This document shows positions 16,290-24,609 of a stretch of 64,000 nt of DNA, one piece after another (position 1 is the stretch's first letter; each line of letters opens with the position of its first letter). The notes under the pieces were generated by a model. It was not told the origin of the DNA. It was given only the letters and a program-made list of their open reading frames with translations, and ran no database searches. The stretch comes from Desulfoscipio geothermicus DSM 3669 (lineage in GTDB: Bacteria; Bacillota; Desulfotomaculia; Desulfotomaculales; Desulfallaceae): assembly GCF_900115975.1 (NCBI RefSeq), contig NZ_FOYM01000002.1, positions 62,001-126,000 on the forward strand, written 5' to 3'. The position numbers and the translations under genes are program-made.

Positions 16290-17267
16290 ATGAAATATAA
16301 AATTTTGGTTACTGGTGCAGCAGGTTTCATCGGCTCGCATCTTGTTGAAGAACTGGTTAAACAGGGAAATTATGTCAGGGCACTTGTCCGCTACAATTCC
16401 CGCAATGAGTGGGGCTGGCTGCAGACGCTGCCGTGCCTTACGGACATCGAAATTCATACCGGGGACATTCGCGATTACGACAGCGTCAGAAACGCCGTCC
16501 GCGATGTTGAGGTTGTTTTCCACCTTGCAGCCCTTATCGGTATTCCTTATTCGTACATTTCACCACTGGCCTATATCAAAACAAATATAGAAGGAACCTA
16601 CAATATCCTCCAGGCCGCCCGGGAAGAAGGGGTGCGGCGGGTGGTGCATACCTCCACTTCCGAGGTGTACGGCACAGCCCGGTATGTGCCCATCAACGAA
16701 GAACACCCCCTGCAGGCACAATCCCCTTACGCGGCTACTAAAATTGCCGCCGACCAACTGGCTTTAAGCTTTCACCGTTCCTTCGGCTTGCAGGTGGTGG
16801 TGGTGAGGCCTTTTAATACTTTCGGCCCCCGGCAGTCGGCCCGGGCTGTTATTCCCACCATTATTACCCAGGTGCTGGCCGGCGCCCGGGTTATCCGTCT
16901 GGGCAATCTCAACCCGACCCGCGACTTTAATTATGTACGTGATACCGTTTCAGGAATGATAACGGTGGGGCTTTCTGATCGTACTCTGGGTCAGGTGGTA
17001 AACGTGGGCAGCGGGCGGGAAGTCTCTATAGGCGAACTGGTACGGCACATCGAAAATGTTGTTGGAAGGGATATTTTTGTTGAGCAGGAAGAGGATCGCG
17101 TCAGGCCCGTGGACAGTGAAGTGGAGCGTCTATTGTGCGACAACCGCCGGGCATACGAGCTTTCCGGCTGGGCTCCCCGTTACACTCTGGAGGAAGGTCT
17201 TTCGGAGACTGTGGACTGGTTGAGGGAAAACCTTTACTTATATAAACCGGAGCTTTATAATGTGTAG
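16290..17267 (+). CDS. legB: Nucleotide-sugar 4,6-dehydratase, legionaminic acid pathway (LegB)
   Basis: A 325-residue extended short-chain dehydrogenase with a Rossmann motif TGAAGFIGSH (residues 8-17) and a catalytic TSTSEVYG plus YAATK (Tyr-x3-Lys). LegB converts an NDP-N-acetylglucosamine (GDP-linked in Campylobacter) to the 4-keto-6-deoxy intermediate, the first committed step to legionaminic acid. The identification rests on the downstream order aminotransferase, acetyltransferase, 2-epimerase, NeuB-like synthase, CBS-nucleotidyltransferase and CMP-transferase, which is the standard leg order. Base composition changes from AT-rich to balanced within the first 100 bases of this gene. Confidence 0.88.
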   Translation: MKYKILVTGAAGFIGSHLVEELVKQGNYVRALVRYNSRNEWGWLQTLPCLTDIEIHTGDIRDYDSVRNAVRDVEVVFHLAALIGIPYSYISPLAYIKTNIEGTYNILQAAREEGVRRVVHTSTSEVYGTARYVPINEEHPLQAQSPYAATKIAADQLALSFHRSFGLQVVVVRPFNTFGPRQSARAVIPTIITQVLAGARVIRLGNLNPTRDFNYVRDTVSGMITVGLSDRTLGQVVNVGSGREVSIGELVRHIENVVGRDIFVEQEEDRVRPVDSEVERLLCDNRRAYELSGWAPRYTLEEGLSETVDWLRENLYLYKPELYNV

Positions 17268-17280
17268 GAGGAAATCTTTG

Positions 17281-18390
17281 GTGGTCGAATTTCGCATTCC
17301 CTTGGACGCGCCTAATATCGGCGAACTGGAGAAAGAATATGTAATGCGCGCCCTGGAAAGCGGCTACGTTTCCTCGGTTGGGCCAATGGTAACCGAGTTT
17401 GAGGAGTGTTTTGCCGCATATGTGGGCGCACGGTATGCCGTGGCCACGGTAAACGGCACCGCCGCCCTGCACCTGGCCCTGAGGCTTTTGGGGATCGGTC
17501 CTGGCGACGAAGTGATTGTCCCGGCACTTACCTTTATTGCCACCGTAAATCCGGTAGTTTATGCAGGGGCCACCCCGGTGGTGGTTGACGTAGACCCATT
17601 GACTTGGAATATTGATCCCGGTAAAGTTGAAAAGGCAATAACAGAACGTACCCGGGCCATTATTCCCGTCCATTTATACGGCAACCCCGCGGACATGCGC
17701 CGGATACTCGATGTGGCGCGCGAATACGACCTCTACGTTGTGGAGGATGCCACTGAGGCGCTGGGCGCCACTTATAAAGGCCAGCACGTAGGCACGTTTG
17801 GCGATATCGGGGTATTCAGCTTCAACGGAAACAAGGTGATCACCACGGGCGGCGGAGGCATGCTGGTGACCAGCAATCCCGACCTGGCCTCCCGGGCACG
17901 CCTGCTGGTCAACCAGGGACGGGCACCCGAGGCAATTGAATACGAACACTTGGAGATCGGCTATAATTACCGGTTAACCAATTTGCAGGCCGCATTGGGT
18001 CTGGCCCAACTGGAGCGGCTGCCGGATTTTTTGAGCACCAAGCAGCGTAACGCGGCACTTTACCGTGAACTCCTTCAGGACAAACCTGGCCTGGAATGGC
18101 AGCACGAATTGGAGGAGGCGGTCAGTAATTGGTGGCTTTTCTCCGTGCTGATTGACCCGGATAATTTTGGCGTGGACAGGAATGCTGCAAGGGGAAAATT
18201 GGTAGCTGCAGGTATTCAAGTGCGGCCTTTATTTATGCCCCTTACAAAACAGCCTTCATATAAACATTACGGCTTAAACGGATGTCCGAAAGCCGAATCT
18301 TTACATAAAAACGGACTTAATTTGCCCAGCACCAGTTTTCTTACCGCAGAGGATATTCGACATGTGTGTGAAGTACTTCTTAGCAGGTGA
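17281..18390 (+). CDS. legC: PLP-dependent aminotransferase, legionaminic acid pathway (LegC)
   Basis: A 369-residue DegT/DnrJ/EryC1 aminotransferase that adds the C4 amino group to the 4-keto sugar. The PLP-binding Lys is in FSFNGNKVITTGGGG, and EDATEALGA carries the Asp contacting the pyridine nitrogen. Starts at TTG 17278 or GTG 17281 both fit AGGAGG at 17266-17271; 17281 (9 nt spacing) is used. The frame from ATG 17260 would place the ribosome site inside the gene. It overlaps or abuts legB and legH, so the leg genes form one operon. Confidence 0.9.
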   Translation: MVEFRIPLDAPNIGELEKEYVMRALESGYVSSVGPMVTEFEECFAAYVGARYAVATVNGTAALHLALRLLGIGPGDEVIVPALTFIATVNPVVYAGATPVVVDVDPLTWNIDPGKVEKAITERTRAIIPVHLYGNPADMRRILDVAREYDLYVVEDATEALGATYKGQHVGTFGDIGVFSFNGNKVITTGGGGMLVTSNPDLASRARLLVNQGRAPEAIEYEHLEIGYNYRLTNLQAALGLAQLERLPDFLSTKQRNAALYRELLQDKPGLEWQHELEEAVSNWWLFSVLIDPDNFGVDRNAARGKLVAAGIQVRPLFMPLTKQPSYKHYGLNGCPKAESLHKNGLNLPSTSFLTAEDIRHVCEVLLSR

Positions 18391-18397
18391 AATAAAT

Positions 18398-19081
18398 ATG
18401 CCACCGGGTGAAATTGTGACTGCAGGAGAAACAAAAATACCCATTGTAATCATCGGCGCAGGTGGCCACGCGGCGGTAATCGCGGACATTATCCAGAAAC
18501 AAGGGAGGTATGGCATAATTGGTTATACCGCTCCCAGAGAACGATCACCCGCTGCCAGTTGGGGCTACAATTACCTGGGTGACGACAGCATTCTTCCCAA
18601 TCTACTGCAAAAAGATATTACCCTGGTCGCCCTCGGTGTCGGTGGCACCGGAGATAACCGGCCGCGTTCTCAGCTGTATGAGCAAATCCGGGCACTCGGA
18701 TTCTCCTTCCCAGTGTTATCCCACCCGACAGCCATCGTCTCCGGCAATGTAATTCTGGGAAATGGTACTGTAATTGCTCCCGGTGCGGTGGTCAACCCCG
18801 GAGTGGAAACCGGCAAAAATGTAATTATCAACTCTGGCGCCGTGATCGAACACGACTCTTCAATTGGCGATCACGTTCATGTGGCACCGGGTACGGTAAT
18901 ATGCGGTGACGTGCGGGTGGGTCGCCTGGCTCACGTCGGCGCTGGCGCCGTTATTATCCAGCGGGTAAAGATAGGCGAAGGCGCCATTATTGGAGCAGGG
19001 GCGGTGGTGCTTCGTGATGTGGAGCCTTGGACGGTAGTAGCAGGGAATCCGGCCAGGGTCATAAGAGAACTTGAGGAATGA
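18398..19081 (+). CDS. legH: Sugar O/N-acyltransferase, left-handed beta-helix (LegH-like)
   Basis: A 227-residue NeuD/PglD-type acyltransferase. An N-terminal Rossmann-like sugar-binding part (IVIIGAGGHAAVIADIIQ) is followed by hexapeptide repeats forming a left-handed beta-helix (NVILGNGTVIAPGAVVNPG; AIIGAGAVVLRDVE). It would acetylate the C4 amine made by LegC. ATG 18398 is chosen because AGGTGA lies 7 nt upstream and it starts just after legC ends; ATG 18362 would overlap legC by 29 nt. Confidence 0.88.
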   Translation: MPPGEIVTAGETKIPIVIIGAGGHAAVIADIIQKQGRYGIIGYTAPRERSPAASWGYNYLGDDSILPNLLQKDITLVALGVGGTGDNRPRSQLYEQIRALGFSFPVLSHPTAIVSGNVILGNGTVIAPGAVVNPGVETGKNVIINSGAVIEHDSSIGDHVHVAPGTVICGDVRVGRLAHVGAGAVIIQRVKIGEGAIIGAGAVVLRDVEPWTVVAGNPARVIRELEE

Positions 19082-19088
19082 TTGAAAA

Positions 19089-20288
19089 ATGCGAAAAGTA
19101 ATGGCATTCACGGCCACGCGGGCTGAGTATGGTCTTCTTAAGCCTTTGTTAAAGGCAATTATGGCTTCACCCAATTTAGATCTATCGATTATGGTTGCTG
19201 GCTCTCACCTTTCGCCCACACAGGGCCGTACAGTACAAGAAATCAAAAACGATGGCCTACCAGTTGCCTACCTGGTTGATAATCTTCTGGCCTCCGATAC
19301 CCCCGGTGCTCTTGTCAAATCTGTCGGTTTAGGATTGGTAGAATCTGCTACGTACTTTTCCGGCCAAACCCCAGATATTGTTATTCTACTGGGTGATCGT
19401 TATGAACTCTTCATTCCGTTAATTGCAGCGCTTATTTATAGAATCCCTGTTGCTCATCTCTGTGGAGGGGAAACAACAGAAGGAGCTCTTGATGAGCAGG
19501 TGCGCCATGCCATCACCAAGATGGCCCACCTTCATTTCCCCAGCACCTTTGAATATGGACGGCGCACCAGACAAATGGGGGAAGAGGCCTGGCGTATCCA
19601 TGTTGTCGGCGCACCGGGTGTGGAGAATATCATGCGCGCGGAGTTAATGCCTCCTGAAGAGATACAAGCCCGCTTTAGTATTGATGTCAATCAGCCCATA
19701 CTTTTGATCACCTATCATCCAGAAACTTTAACCAAGGAGCAAGATCCCGCGCAACAGGTAGCTATTCTTATCTCTGCTTTAAAGGAATTCTATGATTTTC
19801 AGCAGGTTATTACCTATCCGGGCAAAGAGGTTGGATTCAGAAAGATTATTGAGGCCTGGGAAGCCTACGCGGCTGAATATCCAAATGTCAAGTTGCATAA
19901 AAGTTTGGGCACCCGCGGTTATTTGGGAGTTATGAAATATGCGGCGGCAGTGGTGGGCAATTCCTCCAGCGGTATTATCGAGGCACCTTCGCTCAAAGTG
20001 CCCACCGTTAACATTGGCGACAGGCAAAAGGGGCGGGTACGGGCAAAAAGCGTCATTGATGTGCCCTGCCGCAAAGAAGATATTGTGGCCGGTTTACAAA
20101 AGGCACTGTACGACGAGCAATTCCGCCGTGATGTGAAAAATGTTCAAAATCCTTATGACCCCTACGGGGATGGCAATGTAAGCGGCCGGGTAGTTTCCGT
20201 TTTAGAATCAATACCCCTGGACAGACGGTTACTGGAAAAGAAGCTGGACTTTCCAACAACGGAAGAGGTGGTGTCCTTTGGTGCCTGA
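19089..20288 (+). CDS. legG: UDP-GlcNAc 2-epimerase (hydrolysing) family, LegG
   Basis: A 399-residue NeuC/WecB-family enzyme that removes the nucleotide and inverts C2 to release the 6-deoxy-mannosamine derivative used by LegI. Conserved features are TATRAEYGLLKPLL at the N-terminus, ILLGDRYE, HLCGGETTEGALDE and the C-terminal GNSSSGIIEAPSLKVPTVN (the nucleotide-binding segment typical of this family). Length is normal. The end overlaps legI by 8 nt. Confidence 0.92.
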   Translation: MRKVMAFTATRAEYGLLKPLLKAIMASPNLDLSIMVAGSHLSPTQGRTVQEIKNDGLPVAYLVDNLLASDTPGALVKSVGLGLVESATYFSGQTPDIVILLGDRYELFIPLIAALIYRIPVAHLCGGETTEGALDEQVRHAITKMAHLHFPSTFEYGRRTRQMGEEAWRIHVVGAPGVENIMRAELMPPEEIQARFSIDVNQPILLITYHPETLTKEQDPAQQVAILISALKEFYDFQQVITYPGKEVGFRKIIEAWEAYAAEYPNVKLHKSLGTRGYLGVMKYAAAVVGNSSSGIIEAPSLKVPTVNIGDRQKGRVRAKSVIDVPCRKEDIVAGLQKALYDEQFRRDVKNVQNPYDPYGDGNVSGRVVSVLESIPLDRRLLEKKLDFPTTEEVVSFGA

Positions 20289-21297
20289 AAAAGGTGTTTT
20301 TATTATTGCCGAAGCAGGGATTAATCATAATGGAAGTCTCAATATTGCCAAACTCTTGGTGGATACTACTGTTAAAGCCGGCGCTGATGCGGTGAAATTT
20401 CAGACCTTCATTCCGGAGCAGGTGGTGGCAAAAGACGCGGAAAGAGCATCGTACCAGCAGGTCAACATGCCGGGATACCAAGAATCGCAGTTGGAGATGA
20501 TCCGGCGGCTGACACTTTCGTCCGTAGAATTTCGTGAATTAAAGGCCTGCTGCGACCGGGCGGGCATTATGTTTTTATCTACTCCGTTCGATTATTATAG
20601 TGTGGACCTCTTGGATACGCTGGAGGTACCCTTTTTTAAAATCGCTTCCGGTGAACTGACCAACCTTCCTTTTTTAAAGTACGTTGCAGCCAAAGGAAGA
20701 CCGCTTATCCTGTCCACCGGTATGGCTACCCTTGGCGAAATTGAGGAAGCGCTTGAAACGCTGCAGAAAGCCGGGGCGCGGGAAATCACCCTCCTGCACT
20801 GTACATCCAACTATCCGACTACGTTTGAAGAAGTGAATCTAAAGGCAATGATTACTTTGCGGCAGGCTTTTGGTTTACCGGTTGGCTACTCGGATCACAC
20901 CCGGGGTATTGAAGTGGCCATAGCGGCTGCCGCGCTGGGGGCCTGTGTGATTGAAAAGCATTTTACGCTGGACCGGGAAATGGAAGGCCCCGACCATAAG
21001 GCCTCCCTGGAACCTGATGAACTGGCGGCTATGGTTCAAGCTATCCGTAATGTCGAAAAGGCTTTAGGAGACGGTTTTAAACGTCCCGGCCCGGGTGAAA
21101 GGGAAATCATGCGTGCTGCCAGACGTAGTCTGGTTGCCGCGGTTGATATAGCCGCAGGGGAGGTAATCACACCGGACAAGTTGGCCGTCAAAAGACCGGG
21201 GACAGGCATACCGCCGAAGATGTGGGATGTAGTTGTAGGCCGGCGCGCCAGAACGGATATTTCAGCCGATACAGTGATCACCTGGGAAATGATCTGA
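20281..21297 (+). CDS. legI: N-acetylneuraminate-synthase family: legionaminic acid synthase LegI
   Basis: A 338-residue NeuB-family enzyme condensing phosphoenolpyruvate with the 6-carbon sugar to give the nine-carbon legionaminic acid. The TIM-barrel starts with FIIAEAGINHNGS, contains LSTGMATLGEIEEAL, LHCTSNYPTTFEEVN and the metal-contact region VIEKHFTLDREMEGPDH. A C-terminal SAF (antifreeze-like) domain begins near residue 280 (RRSLVAAVDIAAGEVI). GTG 20281 overlaps the legG stop; TTG 20278 is equally possible. Confidence 0.94.
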   Translation: MPEKGVFIIAEAGINHNGSLNIAKLLVDTTVKAGADAVKFQTFIPEQVVAKDAERASYQQVNMPGYQESQLEMIRRLTLSSVEFRELKACCDRAGIMFLSTPFDYYSVDLLDTLEVPFFKIASGELTNLPFLKYVAAKGRPLILSTGMATLGEIEEALETLQKAGAREITLLHCTSNYPTTFEEVNLKAMITLRQAFGLPVGYSDHTRGIEVAIAAAALGACVIEKHFTLDREMEGPDHKASLEPDELAAMVQAIRNVEKALGDGFKRPGPGEREIMRAARRSLVAAVDIAAGEVITPDKLAVKRPGTGIPPKMWDVVVGRRARTDISADTVITWEMI

Positions 21298-21320
21298 ATC
21301 TTTCTTTGGAGGCGTAGCCT

Positions 21321-22385
21321 ATGGAACTTAGCGATAAATTGGAGAAGGTTCAGGTGTCTCCTGATCTGCCTATCGTACAGGCACTGGAAAAGATGGACCG
21401 TGCCGCCCGGCAAATATTGCTAGTAACGGATGAGGACGGCCGCCTGTTGGGCACGATCACGGATGGCGATGTACGCCGTGCCCTCCTAGAGGGAGTCAAC
21501 TTGCAAGAACTCGTTTCGCGCATAATGAACCCGTATCCGAAAATCCTCCCGGCAGGTTCTTCCTTAGAAGCTGCCCGCCAGTTAATGGTTGATCATGGCA
21601 TTCGACATGTTCCGCTTGTCGATAAACTTGGGCGGGTTGTGGACCTGTTGGTCTGGCAGGAACTGTTTTTGCCCAGGGCGGAAGCTCACTCTGAAAGAGT
21701 GGTCATTATGGCCGGGGGGCAGGGTACGCGGCTGGACCCCTTTACCAGAGTTCTCCCCAAACCCATGATTCCACTACGAGACAAGCCTATTATCGAGGTC
21801 ATTATGGAAAAATTTTACCACCAGGGGCTCAGCCAGTTTATCCTGTGCCTTGGTTACAAGGCCGAGATAATTCGCCTTTACTTCAATGGCAATACGCGTC
21901 CTTACCATATTGATTTTGTTCAGGAAGAGGCTCCTCTGGGCACGGCCGGCGCCCTTTCCCTGCTGGCCGGGCATCTCGATGGTACATTTTTGTTAACTAA
22001 TTGCGATATTATTGTGGAAATGGATTACGCCCATTTACTGCAGTACCACCGGGAGCGGGAAAATACGATCACCATAGTGGGAGCGCTGAAAGAATTTGTC
22101 GTTCCTTACGGCGTTTTGCGCACCGAAGACAGCAGTTTCTGGATCGAGGAAAAACCTAACTTTCACTTCCTGGTGAATACGGGGCTTTATGTGCTGGAGC
22201 CCGCCGTGCTGACTCTGGTGCCGGAAGGAAAAAGAATTGACATGCCGGAGCTTATAAATGCCGTGCAGGACCAGGAGCTCCGTATCGGAGTTTACCCGCA
22301 TTACGGCCGCTGGTTTGACATCGGGCAATGGGATGAATACCAGCAAACGCTTAAATTCTTTGAAACCATGGGTTTTGGAGGGTAG
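21321..22385 (+). CDS. ptmE: CBS-domain nucleotidyltransferase (PtmE-type), activates the sugar precursor
   Basis: A 354-residue protein with two CBS repeats (about 8-120) followed by an NTP-transferase domain starting VVIMAGGQGTRLDPFTRVLPKP, split as VVIMAGGQGTRLDP and FTRVLPKP (about 127-148). In Campylobacter PtmE makes GDP-glucosamine, which feeds the GDP-linked legionaminic acid route. Its presence here argues for the GDP-sugar version of the pathway. SD GGAGG precedes ATG 21321. The CBS pair suggests control by adenine nucleotides, which is inference from the domain type. Confidence 0.87.
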   Translation: MELSDKLEKVQVSPDLPIVQALEKMDRAARQILLVTDEDGRLLGTITDGDVRRALLEGVNLQELVSRIMNPYPKILPAGSSLEAARQLMVDHGIRHVPLVDKLGRVVDLLVWQELFLPRAEAHSERVVIMAGGQGTRLDPFTRVLPKPMIPLRDKPIIEVIMEKFYHQGLSQFILCLGYKAEIIRLYFNGNTRPYHIDFVQEEAPLGTAGALSLLAGHLDGTFLLTNCDIIVEMDYAHLLQYHRERENTITIVGALKEFVVPYGVLRTEDSSFWIEEKPNFHFLVNTGLYVLEPAVLTLVPEGKRIDMPELINAVQDQELRIGVYPHYGRWFDIGQWDEYQQTLKFFETMGFGG

Positions 22386-22388
22386 AAA

Positions 22389-23099
22389 TTGTTTAAAGGT
22401 CTATCAGTCCTCGGCTTTATACCGGCCAGGGCCGGATCAAAAGGGCTTCCCGGGAAAAACATCAGGCCGCTGGCCGGCAAGCCGCTTATCGTTTATACAA
22501 TAGAGGCGGCCAGGAGAAGCGGCGTATTTGATTACCTGATGGTTTCGACCGATGGGGGAGATATCGCCGGTATTGCCCGGAAGGCTGGGGCAGATGTCCC
22601 GTTTATGCGTCCGGCCGGGTTAGCCACCGATAATGCCAGAGGCATTGACGTGCTCCACCACGCCATGTCCTGGCTGGAGGAGCGGGGTAAAAAGTATGAT
22701 TGTGTAATGACCCTGCAGCCCACCAGCCCCCTGCGTAGCGCTGAGGATATTATTGCAGCACTAGATCATTTGATCGAACGCGATGCCGACGCAATCGTGT
22801 CTGTTTGTGAAGTTGAACATCACCCGTGGTGGAGCAATACTTTGCCCGAGGACGATTGCATGAAAGATTTTCTCAGGCCCGGCATTCCGGCCAACCGCCA
22901 GGAATTACCCAAATATTATCGTCTTAACGGAGCCATTTACCTGGCATGGTGGGACTTTATCCGTGAGCGTGAAAACTGGTTTGGTTCGGATACATTTGCC
23001 TACGTTATGCCTCGGCAAAGATCGGTTGATATTGATGAAGAAATGGATTTGTTACTAGCGGAATTAATCCTAAAACTTCAACTTGAATCCAGAAAGTAA
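22389..23099 (+). CDS. legF: CMP-legionaminic acid synthase (LegF)
   Basis: A 236-residue CMP-sialic-acid-synthase-family enzyme that activates legionaminic acid with CTP. The signature IPARAGSKGLPGKNIRPL (residues 9-26) is the CTP-binding motif, and TLQPTSPLRSAEDI follows. The C-terminus has RSVDIDEEMDL, the metal-binding region. TTG 22389 starts 3 nt after the ptmE stop, with GGAGGG at the correct distance. It is the last gene of the leg operon; CMP-legionaminic acid would be the Maf donor. Confidence 0.92.
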   Translation: MFKGLSVLGFIPARAGSKGLPGKNIRPLAGKPLIVYTIEAARRSGVFDYLMVSTDGGDIAGIARKAGADVPFMRPAGLATDNARGIDVLHHAMSWLEERGKKYDCVMTLQPTSPLRSAEDIIAALDHLIERDADAIVSVCEVEHHPWWSNTLPEDDCMKDFLRPGIPANRQELPKYYRLNGAIYLAWWDFIRERENWFGSDTFAYVMPRQRSVDIDEEMDLLLAELILKLQLESRK

Positions 23100-23133
23100 C
23101 CGTTAGGAATCACACTCGGGCTGGTTCTTGAAG

Positions 23134-23250
23134 GGCGCAATCGGAAGTTTTGCGCGCAAAAAAGGCTCAACTGTCGCATATTAGCCGACTTTTGAGCTTT
23201 TTTCAAAAACCTACACGCCCAAACTAAGCTGCAAAATTTTTGATTGCGCC
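23134..23250. repeat. 117-bp element bounded by 20-bp imperfect inverted repeats
   Basis: The left arm 23134-23153 begins GGCGCAATC and ends TTTTGC; the right arm 23231-23250 is its reverse complement at 17 of 20 positions. Inside sits a second hairpin with a T-tract. No open reading frame is present. The arrangement resembles a small non-autonomous transposable element or a compound terminator. Flanking target duplication is not convincing. Confidence 0.5.
23158..23203 (+). terminator. Terminator after legF
   Basis: AAAAAA-G-GCTCAA pairs with TTGAGC-TTTTTT (GCTCAA 23165-23170, TTGAGC 23192-23197) and ends in a run of six T. It lies 60 nt after legF and can act on both strands. Confidence 0.65.
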
Positions 23251-23690
23251 AGAAGAGCGAAGTCGCGGTTCTTGGGCCCCAGGGCTATGGGTTTTAAATT
23301 TTTTACCAAAGACTGCCCGCATTTTAACTTTTTGGTATACCGGACACACCGTTACATCTTCACCTGTAAGAATACAAAGAACCCGTGGTTATGCCGACAT
23401 GGGGGGATGGAGCGAATATTGCGGCACTCCCAGAGGAAACGGGAAGAAAAGGATAAAACAAACCTGCTCCTAAAGTTTAGAGGCCCATATCTACTCGGCA
23501 CATTTGTTATTAAGGAAAGTTTAAGATGTCAAAGTCAAGATCTGACCCCGATGATCCCGGTGACCCGAAAAAAAAGCAATTTGGTAATAATTTTGATGGT
23601 ATTTGTCTTCTTTGTGTAGAATGTTAGCTCATAGTACCAAAGCCCCCAAGCATGATTTTTTAAGGTTTCAGGGGCTTTGGCAATCCAGTT
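23251..23690. other. Gene-poor interval after the leg operon
   Basis: About 440 bases with no credible gene. It holds a 33-codon frame at 23526-23627 with no ribosome site, start of product MSKSRSDPDDPGDPKKK, not recognised. A 10-bp inverted repeat is present: CCAAAGCCCC (23637-23646) and GGGGCTTTGG (23671-23680), just beyond the stop of the minus-strand gene at 23691. The hairpin lacks a T-run and may mark the end of that convergent transcript. The rest looks like decayed sequence. Confidence 0.45.
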
Positions 23691-23960
23691 TTAAACTGCT
23701 CTCAGGTCGACGATTTTTAGGTCTATCTGGTATCCAAGACGGCGCAAATAGCTCTGGCATTCTTCCCAGGTAATGCCGAAGGCCTTGACGTCGGCCAGGC
23801 CTATACGACCAGTGATCTCTTTCAGAGTCTCGTAATCTTTTTCTTCAAATTCAGCTTCCATCATAGCATTTTCAGCCCAATTAACAAGTTCTGTCAGGGT
23901 AATTCGATGGTAAAGGTAATCAATAAGCTTTTGTGCTATGTGTTTACGGGTGATTTTCAC
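23691..23960 (-). CDS. Small acidic protein, second gene of a toxin-antitoxin-like pair
   Basis: An 89-residue, mainly helical acidic protein (WAENAMMEAEFEEKDYETL) with no named domain recognised. Its start overlaps the stop of the upstream 85-residue gene by 4 nt (ATGA type), so the two are translationally coupled. The pairing of a basic first gene with an acidic helical second gene, plus an operator-like palindrome in their promoter, is what is seen in type II toxin-antitoxin operons. The function itself is not demonstrated by any motif. Confidence 0.65.
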   Translation of the reverse strand: MKITRKHIAQKLIDYLYHRITLTELVNWAENAMMEAEFEEKDYETLKEITGRIGLADVKAFGITWEECQSYLRRLGYQIDLKIVDLRAV

Positions 23961-24214
23961 TCTATCTCTCCTTTCAGAACTTTTTTGTGGCCTTTATCAA
24001 TGGGATATTTCTCATGTATTTCTACTAGATTATCATTTTGATCGTAAATCTCCTGATAGAACCGAATGGTTGTTTCCGCCTGGTTGACTTCTTTAACGTA
24101 ACGGGCTGACCAGCCGTGCTTTCCTTTAATTTCGTAGTAATACCGGCGACCGCCACCGGGAAGTTTGTCCCAGGAACCAAACTTCTTTTCGTTATCCTTA
24201 CGTTTTTTGGACAC
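23957..24214 (-). CDS. Small basic protein, first gene of a toxin-antitoxin-like pair
   Basis: An 85-residue protein with a Lys/Arg-rich N-terminus (MSKKRKDNEKKFGSWDKL) and a beta-rich Tyr/Trp region (GGRRYYYEIKGKHGWSARY). GTG start at 24214 lies 9 nt after AAGAGG and about 20 nt from the predicted transcription start. Not recognised by family; the compact basic beta-rich make-up is compatible with an RNA-targeting toxin, which is inference. It is coupled to the acidic gene that follows. Confidence 0.65.
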   Translation of the reverse strand: MSKKRKDNEKKFGSWDKLPGGGRRYYYEIKGKHGWSARYVKEVNQAETTIRFYQEIYDQNDNLVEIHEKYPIDKGHKKVLKGEIE

Positions 24215-24240
24215 AGCTAAAGCCTCTTAGTTTTTTATTA

Positions 24241-24269
24241 ATTATACCTAGGACAGTGTTAACTGTCAA
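24241..24269 (-). promoter_or_regulatory. Consensus sigma-A promoter with embedded operator palindrome
   Basis: On the minus strand TTGACA, 17 nt, TATAAT: a perfect consensus promoter for the two small genes at 23691-24214. GACAGT (24252-24257) and ACTGTC (24262-24267) form an exact inverted repeat across the -35 and spacer, an obvious place for an autorepressor. Strong promoter plus overlapping operator is typical of toxin-antitoxin operons. Confidence 0.8.
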
Positions 24270-24513
24270 TAATAACCATTTGCGATAATATCTTTGGCTG
24301 CATAAATAAGTCAAAAGTCCCTTTTCCTGTTTTATTTAGGATGACAACGTCAATTAAACGCCGCAGGATCTCATTTTTAAGGGTTTTGTTCTTATAAGTA
24401 GTATAGGCTGAAAGTATGCTATTAATGTTTTTTCTAAAAGCAATAAAAACCTTTCTAACCTGGTTCCCTTTAGATCTAAGAAAAGCCAGGCTTAAAAGTG
24501 TTGAAATTGTCAC
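24259..24513 (-). CDS. Doubtful 84-codon frame, possible relic
   Basis: An 84-codon frame from GTG 24513 encodes a Lys/Leu-rich peptide without a recognised domain. It runs into the promoter of the downstream pair, and its ribosome site (AAGGGAAG directly abutting GTG) is poorly spaced. It may be a fragment of a larger lost gene. The segment RSKGNQVRKVFIAFRKN is the most protein-like part. Confidence 0.2.
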   Translation of the reverse strand: MTISTLLSLAFLRSKGNQVRKVFIAFRKNINSILSAYTTYKNKTLKNEILRRLIDVVILNKTGKGTFDLFMQPKILSQMVIIDS

Positions 24514-24555
24514 CTTCCCTTGATCACAATTTTCACCAGTTATGCCTGGGAGACT

Positions 24556-24584
24556 TTGGTTGTGCCTACTCTTAGTGGTATAAT
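24556..24584 (+). promoter_or_regulatory. Sigma-A promoter for the UPF0175/PIN pair
   Basis: TTGGTT (24556-24561), 17 nt, TATAAT (24579-24584). It lies 25 nt before the antitoxin-like gene, whose ATG is preceded by GGGGGTGA. Confidence 0.6.
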
Positions 24585-24609
24585 ATCCCTAACGGGGGTG
24601 ATTTAATAT

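Noticed and set aside
23272-23619. 115-codon frame after the leg operon
   Set aside because: No ribosome site and no recognisable domain, in decayed-looking sequence.
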